From an uncultured archaeon (lineage in GTDB: Archaea; Thermoproteota; Nitrososphaeria; Nitrososphaerales; Nitrosopumilaceae): a stretch of DNA of 6,903 nucleotides. This document shows, one piece after another, positions 1 to 5,858 of this stretch. The notes under the pieces were generated by a model, which did not search any database, had not been told where the DNA came from, and saw only the letters and a program-made list of their open reading frames with translations. Numbering within the stretch: position 1 is the first letter of the stretch; each line of letters opens with the position of its first letter. The stretch lies in NCBI GenBank assembly GCA_937896495.1, contig CALBNQ010000077.1, forward strand, positions 1 to 6,903, in the 5' to 3' direction. The position numbers and the translations under genes were made by a program.

Positions 1-67
1 GGTTCGACTGTTGGTTCGACTGTTGGTTCGACTGTTGGTTCGACTGTTGGTTCGACTGTTGGTTCGA
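1..67 (-). repeat. Perfect 12-bp tandem repeat encoding TVEP
   Basis: The plus-strand unit GGTTCGACTGTT occurs five times without a mismatch at 1-60, and a sixth partial copy (7 nt) reaches 67. The array continues beyond the left edge, so the copy number is unknown. On the minus strand, in frame with the secreted protein, each unit reads ACA GTC GAA CCA, or Thr-Val-Glu-Pro. Because 12 is a multiple of three, gain or loss of units changes the length of the stalk without shifting the frame. The identical codons in every copy suggest recent expansion or ongoing homogenisation. Confidence 0.95.
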
Positions 68-539
68 TAACTAAATTATTAAAAGAAGAGCCAACAATTT
101 CTACTTCTTCAGTTCCAAAAGGTAACTCGATACTTAGAGTTCTACTTTGTAAAGTCGTTTGAGTTTCAGTAAATTTTGGTTCATCACCATCAACTAAAAT
201 GATAAAGTCATCATCCTCACCATTAAAAGTAGAATCAAAAAAAGATCTATCCAGCATTATATCTAAAATTCCAGGAGAATCAGTTACATCAACTGAAATT
301 ATCATAGATATAAAATCCAAATCTAATTCAGTATTAGAAATGGTCAGTCCAGTTGCAGTATAATCAATATCAAAGGATGTCCCTTCAACATCAACAGAAA
401 AAGTTTCAGCATATACAAAAGCAGATGAAAGTAGAGTTAAGAAAATCAAGCCTAATGAAATTTTCAACAAAGTATCAATATTTGGAGAATGATTTTGTTT
501 TTTATTTTGAATATTCTCCAATACGGACTTGTCTGACAT
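1..539 (-). CDS. Secreted beta-rich surface protein with TVEP repeats, N-terminal part (runs off left edge)
   Basis: Reading leftwards from the ATG at 539 gives 179 open codons to the window edge with no stop, so the C-terminus is missing. The first residues are MSDKSVLENIQNKK, a polar N-terminus of about 23 residues; a hydrophobic stretch follows at about 24-43 (ISLGLIFLTLLSSAFVYA), with likely signal-peptidase cleavage after VYA at residue 44. Residues 45-155 are acidic, threonine- and serine-rich, with alternating hydrophobic residues as in a beta-sandwich, and contain DDDFIILVDGDE, SRTLSIELP and GTEEVEIVG. I recognise this style of domain from secreted Thaumarchaeota proteins that often end in a PEFG-CTERM-type anchor; that is from memory and the C-terminus is not visible. 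From residue 161 the protein is a perfect TVEP tandem repeat, which looks like an extended cell-surface stalk. A TATA-like box lies about 26 nt upstream of this ATG. Function is unknown; export is well supported, surface anchoring is inferred. Confidence 0.82.
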   Translation of the reverse strand, partial: MSDKSVLENIQNKKQNHSPNIDTLLKISLGLIFLTLLSSAFVYAETFSVDVEGTSFDIDYTATGLTISNTELDLDFISMIISVDVTDSPGILDIMLDRSFFDSTFNGEDDDFIILVDGDEPKFTETQTTLQSRTLSIELPFGTEEVEIVGSSFNNLVIEPTVEPTVEPTVEPTVEPTVE

Positions 540-560
540 GCTAGATTTCCTCAAAAAGGG

Positions 561-569
561 TGTTAAAAA
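561..569 (-). promoter_or_regulatory. Candidate TATA box for the secreted TVEP protein
   Basis: On the minus strand this reads TTTTTAACA, centred about 26 nt upstream of the ATG at 539, the spacing expected for a leaderless archaeal transcript. A stronger looking AT palindrome (TTTTTATAAAAAATC on the minus strand, 612-626) lies further upstream and would imply a 5' leader of roughly 50 nt. The choice between them cannot be made from sequence alone. Confidence 0.4.
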
Positions 570-619
570 CAAAGAGACGATAATTAATCACGTATGTGTC
601 AATTTTTTTGATTTTTTAT

Positions 620-624
620 AAAAA
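620..624 (-). terminator. serA: Weak oligo-T terminator after the dehydrogenase gene
   Basis: Read on the minus strand, the dehydrogenase stop codon is followed about 25 nt later by a run of five T residues, with no stem-loop. Archaeal termination commonly uses plain T-runs, but this one is short and overlaps the AT palindrome that may serve the next gene. Read-through into the downstream gene is possible. Confidence 0.3.
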
Positions 625-648
625 TTAGGCACAATAGTAATTCTAAAT

Positions 649-1581
649 CTAAATGACACCACGAAGTATCTGAATGATTTTTTCAGCTATCACATTTGCA
701 GCTAAAGATTGAGCCTCTTTTGTTTGAGCACCAATGTGAGGAGTCAAAATAACATTATCTAATTCTGCAAGTTTTGTTCCAATTGCAGGTTCTTTTTCAA
801 ATACATCCAAAGCTGCACCTCCCAAGGTTCCAGATTTTATTGCATCATACAATGCATCCTCATCAACTACACCTCCTCTTGAAGTGTTGATGATTTTTGC
901 AGTATTTTTCATTGTGGACATTTTTTGTGCATCTAAAAGATGGTATGTTGAATCCAATAACGGTACATGTATGGAAATATAATCAGAACTTTGTAAAAGA
1001 GTATTCAAGTCTGCTTTCATTAATCCTACTTCTTTTGAAAATTCTTCATCAATTGGAACTACATCATATCCAATGATATTCATGTTAAGTGCATGAGCAA
1101 GTCTACCTAGTCTCTTACCAATATTTCCTAATCCAATAATTCCAAGATACTTTCCTCGTAGTTCAGTTCCCTTTAGTTCCTTTTTGAGCCATTGTTCATT
1201 TCTTATTGCTCTATCACCTCTAGCAGTTTGTCTTGCTAAAGATAACATCAAACCTAAAACTAATTCAGCTACTGCATTCATTGCACCTTCTACGGCATTA
1301 ATTACACGAATGTTTTTTGTTTTTGCTGCATCTTGATCAACGTTATCTAATCCCACACCAACTCGTGCAATTATTTTACAATTATCGGCCCTTTCAATAA
1401 TCTCTTTAGTTATAGTAGTTCTACTTCTAACAATTACGATATTGAAACTAGAAATTTTTTCTAAAATTTCTTCAGGAGTAATGGTTGGTTCGTAAGAAAC
1501 TTTCAAACCATTATCTTCTAAAATTTTATTTAAAATTGGATCAACTTCATCACAAATCAAAACTGAATCTTCAAAACTCAT
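649..1581 (-). CDS. serA: D-3-phosphoglycerate dehydrogenase (short form, D-2-hydroxyacid dehydrogenase family)
   Basis: The 310-residue cytosolic protein has the complete two-domain layout of NAD-dependent D-2-hydroxyacid dehydrogenases. The substrate domain carries the RSRT loop (53-56) and GVGLDNVD (75-82). The Rossmann domain carries GLGNIG (150-155), with Asp173 at the end of the second strand, which favours NAD. The catalytic triad is visible: Arg235 in NTSRGGVVDE, Glu264 in DVFEKEP and His282 in TPHIGAQ. The expected reaction is oxidation of 3-phosphoglycerate to 3-phosphohydroxypyruvate, the first committed step of serine synthesis. It ends right after the catalytic core, so it lacks the C-terminal ACT and intervening domains of the long (about 525-residue) SerA enzymes, and classic serine feedback through ACT is not expected. 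A glyoxylate/hydroxypyruvate reductase or other 2-hydroxyacid activity cannot be excluded. The ATG at 1581 is supported by a TATA box 27 nt upstream; nirK lies upstream in the same direction but is separated by a terminator. Confidence 0.9.
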   Translation of the reverse strand: MSFEDSVLICDEVDPILNKILEDNGLKVSYEPTITPEEILEKISSFNIVIVRSRTTITKEIIERADNCKIIARVGVGLDNVDQDAAKTKNIRVINAVEGAMNAVAELVLGLMLSLARQTARGDRAIRNEQWLKKELKGTELRGKYLGIIGLGNIGKRLGRLAHALNMNIIGYDVVPIDEEFSKEVGLMKADLNTLLQSSDYISIHVPLLDSTYHLLDAQKMSTMKNTAKIINTSRGGVVDEDALYDAIKSGTLGGAALDVFEKEPAIGTKLAELDNVILTPHIGAQTKEAQSLAANVIAEKIIQILRGVI

Positions 1582-1602
1582 GTATTGATTAAAAAATGTG
1601 CA

Positions 1603-1613
1603 GAATATAATTC
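1603..1613 (-). promoter_or_regulatory. serA: TATA box for the dehydrogenase gene
   Basis: The minus strand reads GAATTATATTC, centred about 27 nt upstream of the ATG at 1581. There is no purine-rich ribosome binding site between the box and the ATG. This places the expected transcription start at or next to the start codon, giving a leaderless mRNA independent of the upstream nirK gene. Confidence 0.6.
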
Positions 1614-1616
1614 ATT

Positions 1617-1640
1617 AAAAAAAACAAAAAAATGAAAAAA
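1617..1640 (-). terminator. nirK: Triple oligo-T terminator downstream of nirK
   Basis: Downstream of the nirK stop codon the minus strand has three closely spaced T-runs of 6, 7 and 8 residues, separated by CA and G. There is no inverted repeat. Successive T-runs of this kind are the usual intrinsic archaeal terminator, and this is the strongest one in the window. It suggests a highly transcribed nirK insulated from the dehydrogenase gene. Confidence 0.7.
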
Positions 1641-1650
1641 TGAAGATTGA

Positions 1651-3060
1651 TTAGCCTAAGATCATTTCAGCTACTACAGGAATTACTTCCCATAGAGGAA
1701 TTGCACCTTCTGCTTTCAATTCAGAAACGACATCATCAGTGTATAGACCATGTATGTTTATTGCTGGATGTGCAATACTGTTTGCTCCCATTGGTGGGAC
1801 AGCATCACTTGGGTTACCTAATGCATAAGCATAGGATGGTACTGCTTCAGGTAAGACGCCTGCATCAACTAAAACAGGGTTTAAGTTGAATGGGTCACCT
1901 GCAACAAATAGACCAATACCGCCAGTGTAAATTGCTGCATAGTCGTGGTTTACAAGAGCATAAACTCCTGGTTCATCAAACACTAAATCTACAATCATGT
2001 TTTGTGATCCACCGAGTAACCATGTTTCAGTTGCTCCGGATTGGACTCTGTTACCTTGGACAACTCTATCCAAAATTTCTCCAACAATGTGGAAGAATAA
2101 TGGTTCGTTACCATGGTTTTCAATAAAGAGTCTTACATGTTGATCATTTTCAACATACATAAGTTGTGATTGCATGTGTTCTAGTTCTAGACCGTTCCAT
2201 GGTTGTGCAACAAAGATGTTGTCATTTACATCACCTTTGATAAGCAAATTGTGTGCCATGTTTGGTACATAACCAAATTGAATACCGTTAACTACGGTTG
2301 CAGAGTTATGATGTTGGAACATTGCTCCTGCATCATAATTGCCATCTTCGTTAAGATATAGTTGGTTGAACTGTAGTTGGAACTCTAATGCGTCTGCATC
2401 GTAGAATACTCTATCGAGTTCACCGCTACCACTGGTTTTCTCTACCATTAATTTCTTGTATCCATTTGCAGGATCAACAATTGCAATTCCGTACATGCCG
2501 GAAAATACGTGTTGGTCCATACCAATTAGGTGGACACCAGAGCAATGGTATTTGAATACACCAGCAGATTCTGCGATGTAACAGTATTGACTAGTCTCTC
2601 CAGGATTAACTGAATCGAATGCTAATGCTGTTATTTGTGATGCGTGCATGTCGTTACCGTGACCGGTAATTTCATCAGCTGGAATTGATAATGTCATTTG
2701 TACAACGTCACCTTGTGTAACTCTAAGTGTTGGTCCTGGGACTTGTCCACTAAAAGTCATGGCGTTGTATGTTTTTCCTCCCATAATTGGAAGTTCGACA
2801 CTTTCACCAGTTAGATTGAACTCAACTACGTTGCGTCCAGTATCTGCAAGTGCACCACAATCAGTTTCTGCGAATGCTTGAGGCATTACAAGTTGTAAAC
2901 CGCCCATTTGATGGATTTGTTCAATTACATTGACATCCATTTCTGCAATATCAAGTGATTGTCCAGCAATCTGGGTTTGTGTGTATGTGCTTCCGAATAA
3001 GGTTGCTCCCATTACAGCTACTGCTGCAATTGTGAAGAGCATACTAACTCGCTTATTCAT
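1651..3060 (-). CDS. nirK: Copper-containing nitrite reductase NirK, thaumarchaeal type (two-domain multicopper oxidase)
   Basis: The expected reaction is one-electron reduction of nitrite to nitric oxide, outside the membrane. From the ATG at 3060 the protein has 469 residues. A basic start (MNKR) and hydrophobic segment at about 5-23 form a signal peptide or N-terminal anchor. The first cupredoxin domain (about 70-200) holds the ligands by comparison with bacterial NirK: type 1 copper His134, Cys173, His184 and Met189; type 2 copper His139 and His172. The second domain gives the third type 2 ligand, His372 in LVNHDYA. The catalytic pair corresponds to Asp137 (GHGNDMH) and His324 (FFHIVG). 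A tail of about 80 residues follows the second domain. The Cys-to-His spacing in the type 1 loop is two residues longer than in bacterial NirK. An upstream in-frame ATG at 3111 would add 17 residues, but it lies upstream of the TATA box and would put a charged segment before the signal sequence. It has its own promoter and a strong terminator, so it is probably monocistronic. Confidence 0.9.
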   Translation of the reverse strand: MNKRVSMLFTIAAVAVMGATLFGSTYTQTQIAGQSLDIAEMDVNVIEQIHQMGGLQLVMPQAFAETDCGALADTGRNVVEFNLTGESVELPIMGGKTYNAMTFSGQVPGPTLRVTQGDVVQMTLSIPADEITGHGNDMHASQITALAFDSVNPGETSQYCYIAESAGVFKYHCSGVHLIGMDQHVFSGMYGIAIVDPANGYKKLMVEKTSGSGELDRVFYDADALEFQLQFNQLYLNEDGNYDAGAMFQHHNSATVVNGIQFGYVPNMAHNLLIKGDVNDNIFVAQPWNGLELEHMQSQLMYVENDQHVRLFIENHGNEPLFFHIVGEILDRVVQGNRVQSGATETWLLGGSQNMIVDLVFDEPGVYALVNHDYAAIYTGGIGLFVAGDPFNLNPVLVDAGVLPEAVPSYAYALGNPSDAVPPMGANSIAHPAINIHGLYTDDVVSELKAEGAIPLWEVIPVVAEMILG

Positions 3061-3081
3061 GTTCTCACAAATTTTTCTTCG

Positions 3082-3090
3082 ATATATAAT
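3082..3090 (-). promoter_or_regulatory. nirK: TATA box for nirK, which decides the start
   Basis: The minus strand reads ATTATATAT, centred about 26 nt upstream of the ATG at 3060 and downstream of the alternative ATG at 3111. With normal archaeal spacing the transcript would begin at or very close to 3060, so the mRNA should be leaderless and cannot include the upstream ATG. This is the cleanest TATA box in the window. Confidence 0.65.
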
Positions 3091-3151
3091 GCTTAACGTA
3101 GATCTTATCATACTGAAAAGAATGAATAGGGATTAAGTCATCAATATACGT

Positions 3152-4513
3152 ATGAAGTTCAGGACAGATGAAGATTCTTTAGGCAAAGTCAAAATTCCAG
3201 CAGATGCATACTATGGTGCATTTACAGGAAGGGCGATCAAGCAATACCATGTAACTGGAAACAAAAGCCATGTGAATTTGATTAAGTCCTTTGTAATGAT
3301 AAAGCGTTCAGCTGCTGTTGCAAATATGAAAACTAAAGCCATCGATTCAAAACGTGGAAAAGCAATTGTTTCTGCATGTGATAGAATTCTATCTGGAAAA
3401 TTTGTAGACCAATTTGTAGTTGATATGATAAACTCAGGGGCAGGTACTGCATTTAATATGAATTCAAATGAAGTAATTGCAAATGTTGCATTAGAAGTTC
3501 TCCATAAGAAGAAAGGACAACATCAATTCTTACATCCAAATGATCATGTCAACATGTCACAATCAAGTAATGATACATATCCAACTGCAATGCATGTTGC
3601 AATTTTGATGAATCTCAAAGAAACAATTCCTGCAATTGATATTTTAATAAAATCATTATCTAAAAAAGCAAAACAATTTTCATCATTTAAAAAAATCGGA
3701 AGGACTCATCTTATGGATGCATTACCAGTTACACTTGGAAGTGAATTTGCAGCTTATGTAACATCAATTAGTAAAGCACGTAATGAAATTGTTTCATCTC
3801 AAAAAGAATTACAAAATGTTGCACTTGGAGGAACAGCAGTAGGTTCTGGTGCAAATACACCAAAAGGATATAGAAAAATTGCAATATCAGAACTTGGAAA
3901 AATTTCTAAACTTTCACTAAGACCAGAAAAAGATATGCAACATGGTTTACAAAGTAAATTTGCAGTGGTAAATGCATCAAGTGCATTACGAAACTTGGTA
4001 TTAGAAATTGGAAAACTTTCAAATGACATAAGATTAATGGCATCAGGTCCTATTGCAGGGTTAGCAGAGTTAGGAATTCCAGCAGTACATGCAGGTTCAT
4101 CAATCATGCCAGGAAAAGTAAATCCATCATTGGCTGAATGTATGAATATGATTTGTTTTAATGTGATTGGAAATGATACAGCAGTATCATATGCAGCACA
4201 AAGCGGACAATTTGAATTAAACGTGATGTTGCCAGGGATGCTAAAGTGTATGTTAGAATCAACAGACATGCTCAAAAATTTCTTACCCATATTTTCTGCA
4301 AATCTAATTGATGGTCTTACTGCAAATAAGGACAAATTACGTGCAGATATCGAGAATAGTCCAGTAATAGTTACGTTGTTAACTCCAAAAATAGGATATC
4401 TAAAATCAGCACAGTTATTCAAAGAGTCATTAAAAACAGGAAAAACAATCAGAGAACTTGTAGTATCCAAGAAGTTAATGAGTAACAAAGAAATCGATTC
4501 ATTATTTGGTTAG
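3152..4513 (+). CDS. fumC: Class II fumarate hydratase (fumarase/aspartase superfamily)
   Basis: The 453-residue soluble enzyme has all three conserved regions of the fumarase/aspartase superfamily: GAGTAFNMNSNEV (96-108), HPNDHVNMSQSSND (128-141) with GRTHLMDALP (183-192), and the mobile loop GSSIMPGKVNP (315-325). His186 matches the base-region His of FumC. Ser316 or Ser317 in the loop would be the catalytic serine. Fumarase is favoured over aspartate ammonia-lyase by SSN rather than STN at 138-140 and by MPGKVNP rather than MPAKVNP. Other stretches (GAGT..NMN, VIGNDT, GLTANK) look more like aspartase. The Arg usual in the SGPRxG motif is Ile301. The likely role is reversible hydration of fumarate to malate in the TCA route of an autotroph. 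The ATG is the first after an in-frame TAA at 3134-3136. No convincing TATA box lies 27 nt upstream; a weak TTATCATA at about 3105-3112 would leave a short leader. The next gene follows after 3 nt. Confidence 0.82.
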   Translation: MKFRTDEDSLGKVKIPADAYYGAFTGRAIKQYHVTGNKSHVNLIKSFVMIKRSAAVANMKTKAIDSKRGKAIVSACDRILSGKFVDQFVVDMINSGAGTAFNMNSNEVIANVALEVLHKKKGQHQFLHPNDHVNMSQSSNDTYPTAMHVAILMNLKETIPAIDILIKSLSKKAKQFSSFKKIGRTHLMDALPVTLGSEFAAYVTSISKARNEIVSSQKELQNVALGGTAVGSGANTPKGYRKIAISELGKISKLSLRPEKDMQHGLQSKFAVVNASSALRNLVLEIGKLSNDIRLMASGPIAGLAELGIPAVHAGSSIMPGKVNPSLAECMNMICFNVIGNDTAVSYAAQSGQFELNVMLPGMLKCMLESTDMLKNFLPIFSANLIDGLTANKDKLRADIENSPVIVTLLTPKIGYLKSAQLFKESLKTGKTIRELVVSKKLMSNKEIDSLFG

Positions 4514-4516
4514 ATA

Positions 4517-5785
4517 ATGGCAAAGATTTTTGTAGAATCTTACGGATGTTCTGCAAGTTTTGCAGATGGTGAAATGATTTCAGGATTAATTCTTAATGGA
4601 GGCCATACATTAGTTGATAATTCAACTGAATCAGACCTAAACATAGTTGTGACATGTTCAGTTAAAGATGCTACAGCAAACAAAATGATTCATAGAATAA
4701 AATCATTAAAATCAAAACCACTTGTTGTTGCAGGATGTTTACCAAAAGCAGAACAAGTAACTGTAGAAAAATTTACAGAAAACGCCAGTTTGCTTGGACC
4801 TAATTCACTTGGAAAAACACTTCAAATAATTGATTCTACATTGAAAGGTAAAAAACAAATTGCATTAAATGATACAGATTTATCAAAAGTGGGTCTTCCA
4901 AAAGTTAGACTTAATCCAGTGGTAGGAATTGTGGAAATTGCAAGTGGATGTATGAGTGAATGTACATTTTGTCAGACAAAATTATCGAAAGGAGATCTTA
5001 CAAGTTACAGATTAGGAGATATTGTTAGACAAGTTCAAACTGAAATTAAAGAAGGGTGTAAGGAAGTATGGTTAACATCTACAGATAATGGATGCTATGG
5101 GTTTGATATAGGAACTGACTTGCCAACACTAGTAAATTCAGTTACAGAAATTCCAGGTGATTTTATGATAAGAGTAGGAATGATGAATCCAATGTATATG
5201 CCAAGAATAAAAGAAAATTTGATTAAATCATTTAACAACGACAAAGTCTTCAAATTTCTCCACATTCCAGTACAATGTGGAAGCAACAAAGTACTAAACG
5301 ATATGAAAAGAGGCCATACATCTGAAACATTTAGAGAAATTGTAAAAAAAGTAAATGAACAGTTTGAGAGATTTACAATTTCAACAGACATCATAGTTGG
5401 GTTTCCTACAGAAACTGAAGATGATTTTCAAAAAACAGTGGATTTACTAGATGATATCAGGCCAGATGTTGTGAATTTATCAAAATATAGTTCAAGACCA
5501 GGAACAGATGCAGCAGAGATGAAGCAAATCGATGTTGCAGAAGTAAAGAGGAGAAGCAAGTTAATTTTTGAACAGATCAATAAAATATCAATAGAAAACA
5601 ACAAAAAGTGGATCGGTTGGAAAGGAAAAGTTTTGTTTGATGAAAAGACAGAAGACGGAATTAAGGGAAGAAATTATGCATACAAACCTATTTTCGTTAA
5701 AGATGATGTAGATATTGGTCAATCCCACATAGTCAAAATAGCAGGAGTTGCAGTAAACACACTACTTGGAAAGATCGCAAGCTAA
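4517..5785 (+). CDS. mtaB: tRNA-t6A37 methylthiotransferase, archaeal/eukaryal (CDKAL1/e-MtaB) type radical SAM enzyme
   Basis: This 422-residue protein has the three methylthiotransferase domains in order. The N-terminal UPF0004-like domain (about 1-115) carries cluster cysteines Cys11 (YGCSASFADGE), Cys47 (VTCSVKD) and Cys74 (VAGCLPKA). The radical SAM core (about 133-345) has Cys145, Cys149 and Cys152 in the CxxxCxxC motif for the second 4Fe-4S cluster and SAM. The core also has family blocks HIPVQCGS, MKRGHT and DIIVGFPTETEDDF. A C-terminal TRAM-like RNA-binding domain covers about 363-420. The sequence resembles CDKAL1-type enzymes more than MiaB, so the expected reaction is conversion of N6-threonylcarbamoyladenosine at position 37 to its 2-methylthio form in tRNAs reading ANN codons. 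Departures from the family: Ser14 replaces the usual Asn three residues after the first Cys, and cysteines occur at 193 and 254 where Ala and Ser are common. The gene starts 3 nt after the fumarase stop with no own TATA, so it is probably co-transcribed with it. Confidence 0.88.
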   Translation: MAKIFVESYGCSASFADGEMISGLILNGGHTLVDNSTESDLNIVVTCSVKDATANKMIHRIKSLKSKPLVVAGCLPKAEQVTVEKFTENASLLGPNSLGKTLQIIDSTLKGKKQIALNDTDLSKVGLPKVRLNPVVGIVEIASGCMSECTFCQTKLSKGDLTSYRLGDIVRQVQTEIKEGCKEVWLTSTDNGCYGFDIGTDLPTLVNSVTEIPGDFMIRVGMMNPMYMPRIKENLIKSFNNDKVFKFLHIPVQCGSNKVLNDMKRGHTSETFREIVKKVNEQFERFTISTDIIVGFPTETEDDFQKTVDLLDDIRPDVVNLSKYSSRPGTDAAEMKQIDVAEVKRRSKLIFEQINKISIENNKKWIGWKGKVLFDEKTEDGIKGRNYAYKPIFVKDDVDIGQSHIVKIAGVAVNTLLGKIAS

Positions 5786-5786
5786 A

Positions 5787-5792
5787 TTTTTT
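5787..5792 (+). terminator. Oligo-T terminator of the fumarase-methylthiotransferase operon
   Basis: A run of six T residues begins one base after the stop codon of the methylthiotransferase gene, with no associated stem-loop. It fits a simple archaeal terminator for the two-gene transcript that begins upstream of 3152. Confidence 0.45.
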
Positions 5793-5826
5793 AGATCTAG
5801 AATTTGATTAAAAAAACGTAAGAAGG

Positions 5827-5836
5827 TTTTTTATCC
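5827..5836 (+). promoter_or_regulatory. TATA box for the FtsZ-like gene
   Basis: TTTTTTATCC is centred about 28 nt upstream of the ATG at 5859. No ribosome binding site precedes that ATG, so a leaderless transcript starting near 5859 is expected. This separates the FtsZ-like gene from the upstream operon although the gap is only 73 bp. Confidence 0.5.
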
Positions 5837-5858
5837 AAATCAGAAAACAAGATTAGAA

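Noticed and set aside
1..67. Tandem repeat considered as a CRISPR array or origin iterons
   Set aside because: The units are directly adjacent without spacers, and they are in frame within a coding sequence, so they are protein repeats.
353..544. Plus-strand ORF of 63 codons
   Set aside because: It lies antisense to the signal-peptide region of the minus-strand secreted protein, and its Gln/Lys-rich sequence has no domain character; the minus frame has a signal peptide and continues into in-frame repeats.
540..648. Possible small RNA or tRNA in the intergenic region
   Set aside because: It is an AT-rich stretch with TATA-like sequences only; no tRNA arms or GC-rich stable stems are visible.
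1647..2126. Two consecutive plus-strand ORFs (80 and 78 codons)
   Set aside because: They are antisense to nirK, whose frame contains every copper ligand. The Leu/Gln/His-rich content is typical of a shadow frame.
1651..3060. Laccase-like or other trinuclear-cluster multicopper oxidase
   Set aside because: The ligand pattern is one type 1 and one type 2 copper with the Asp and His of the nitrite site, and the four HxH motifs of a trinuclear cluster are absent.
2930..3136. Plus-strand ORF of 68 codons across the nirK start
   Set aside because: It is the complement of the nirK signal-peptide region and promoter, with no promoter of its own.
3799..4488. Minus-strand ORF of 229 codons inside the fumarase gene
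   Set aside because: Although long, it is the mirror frame of a gene with full family motifs on the plus strand; the translation shows no recognisable domain and has no TATA box.
3152..4513. Aspartate ammonia-lyase as the main call
   Set aside because: The SSN and MPGKVNP signatures match fumarase rather than the STN and MPAKVNP of characterised aspartases, although other segments leave some doubt.
5095..5394. Minus-strand ORF of 99 codons within the methylthiotransferase gene
   Set aside because: It is a shadow of the radical SAM core, with no independent support.
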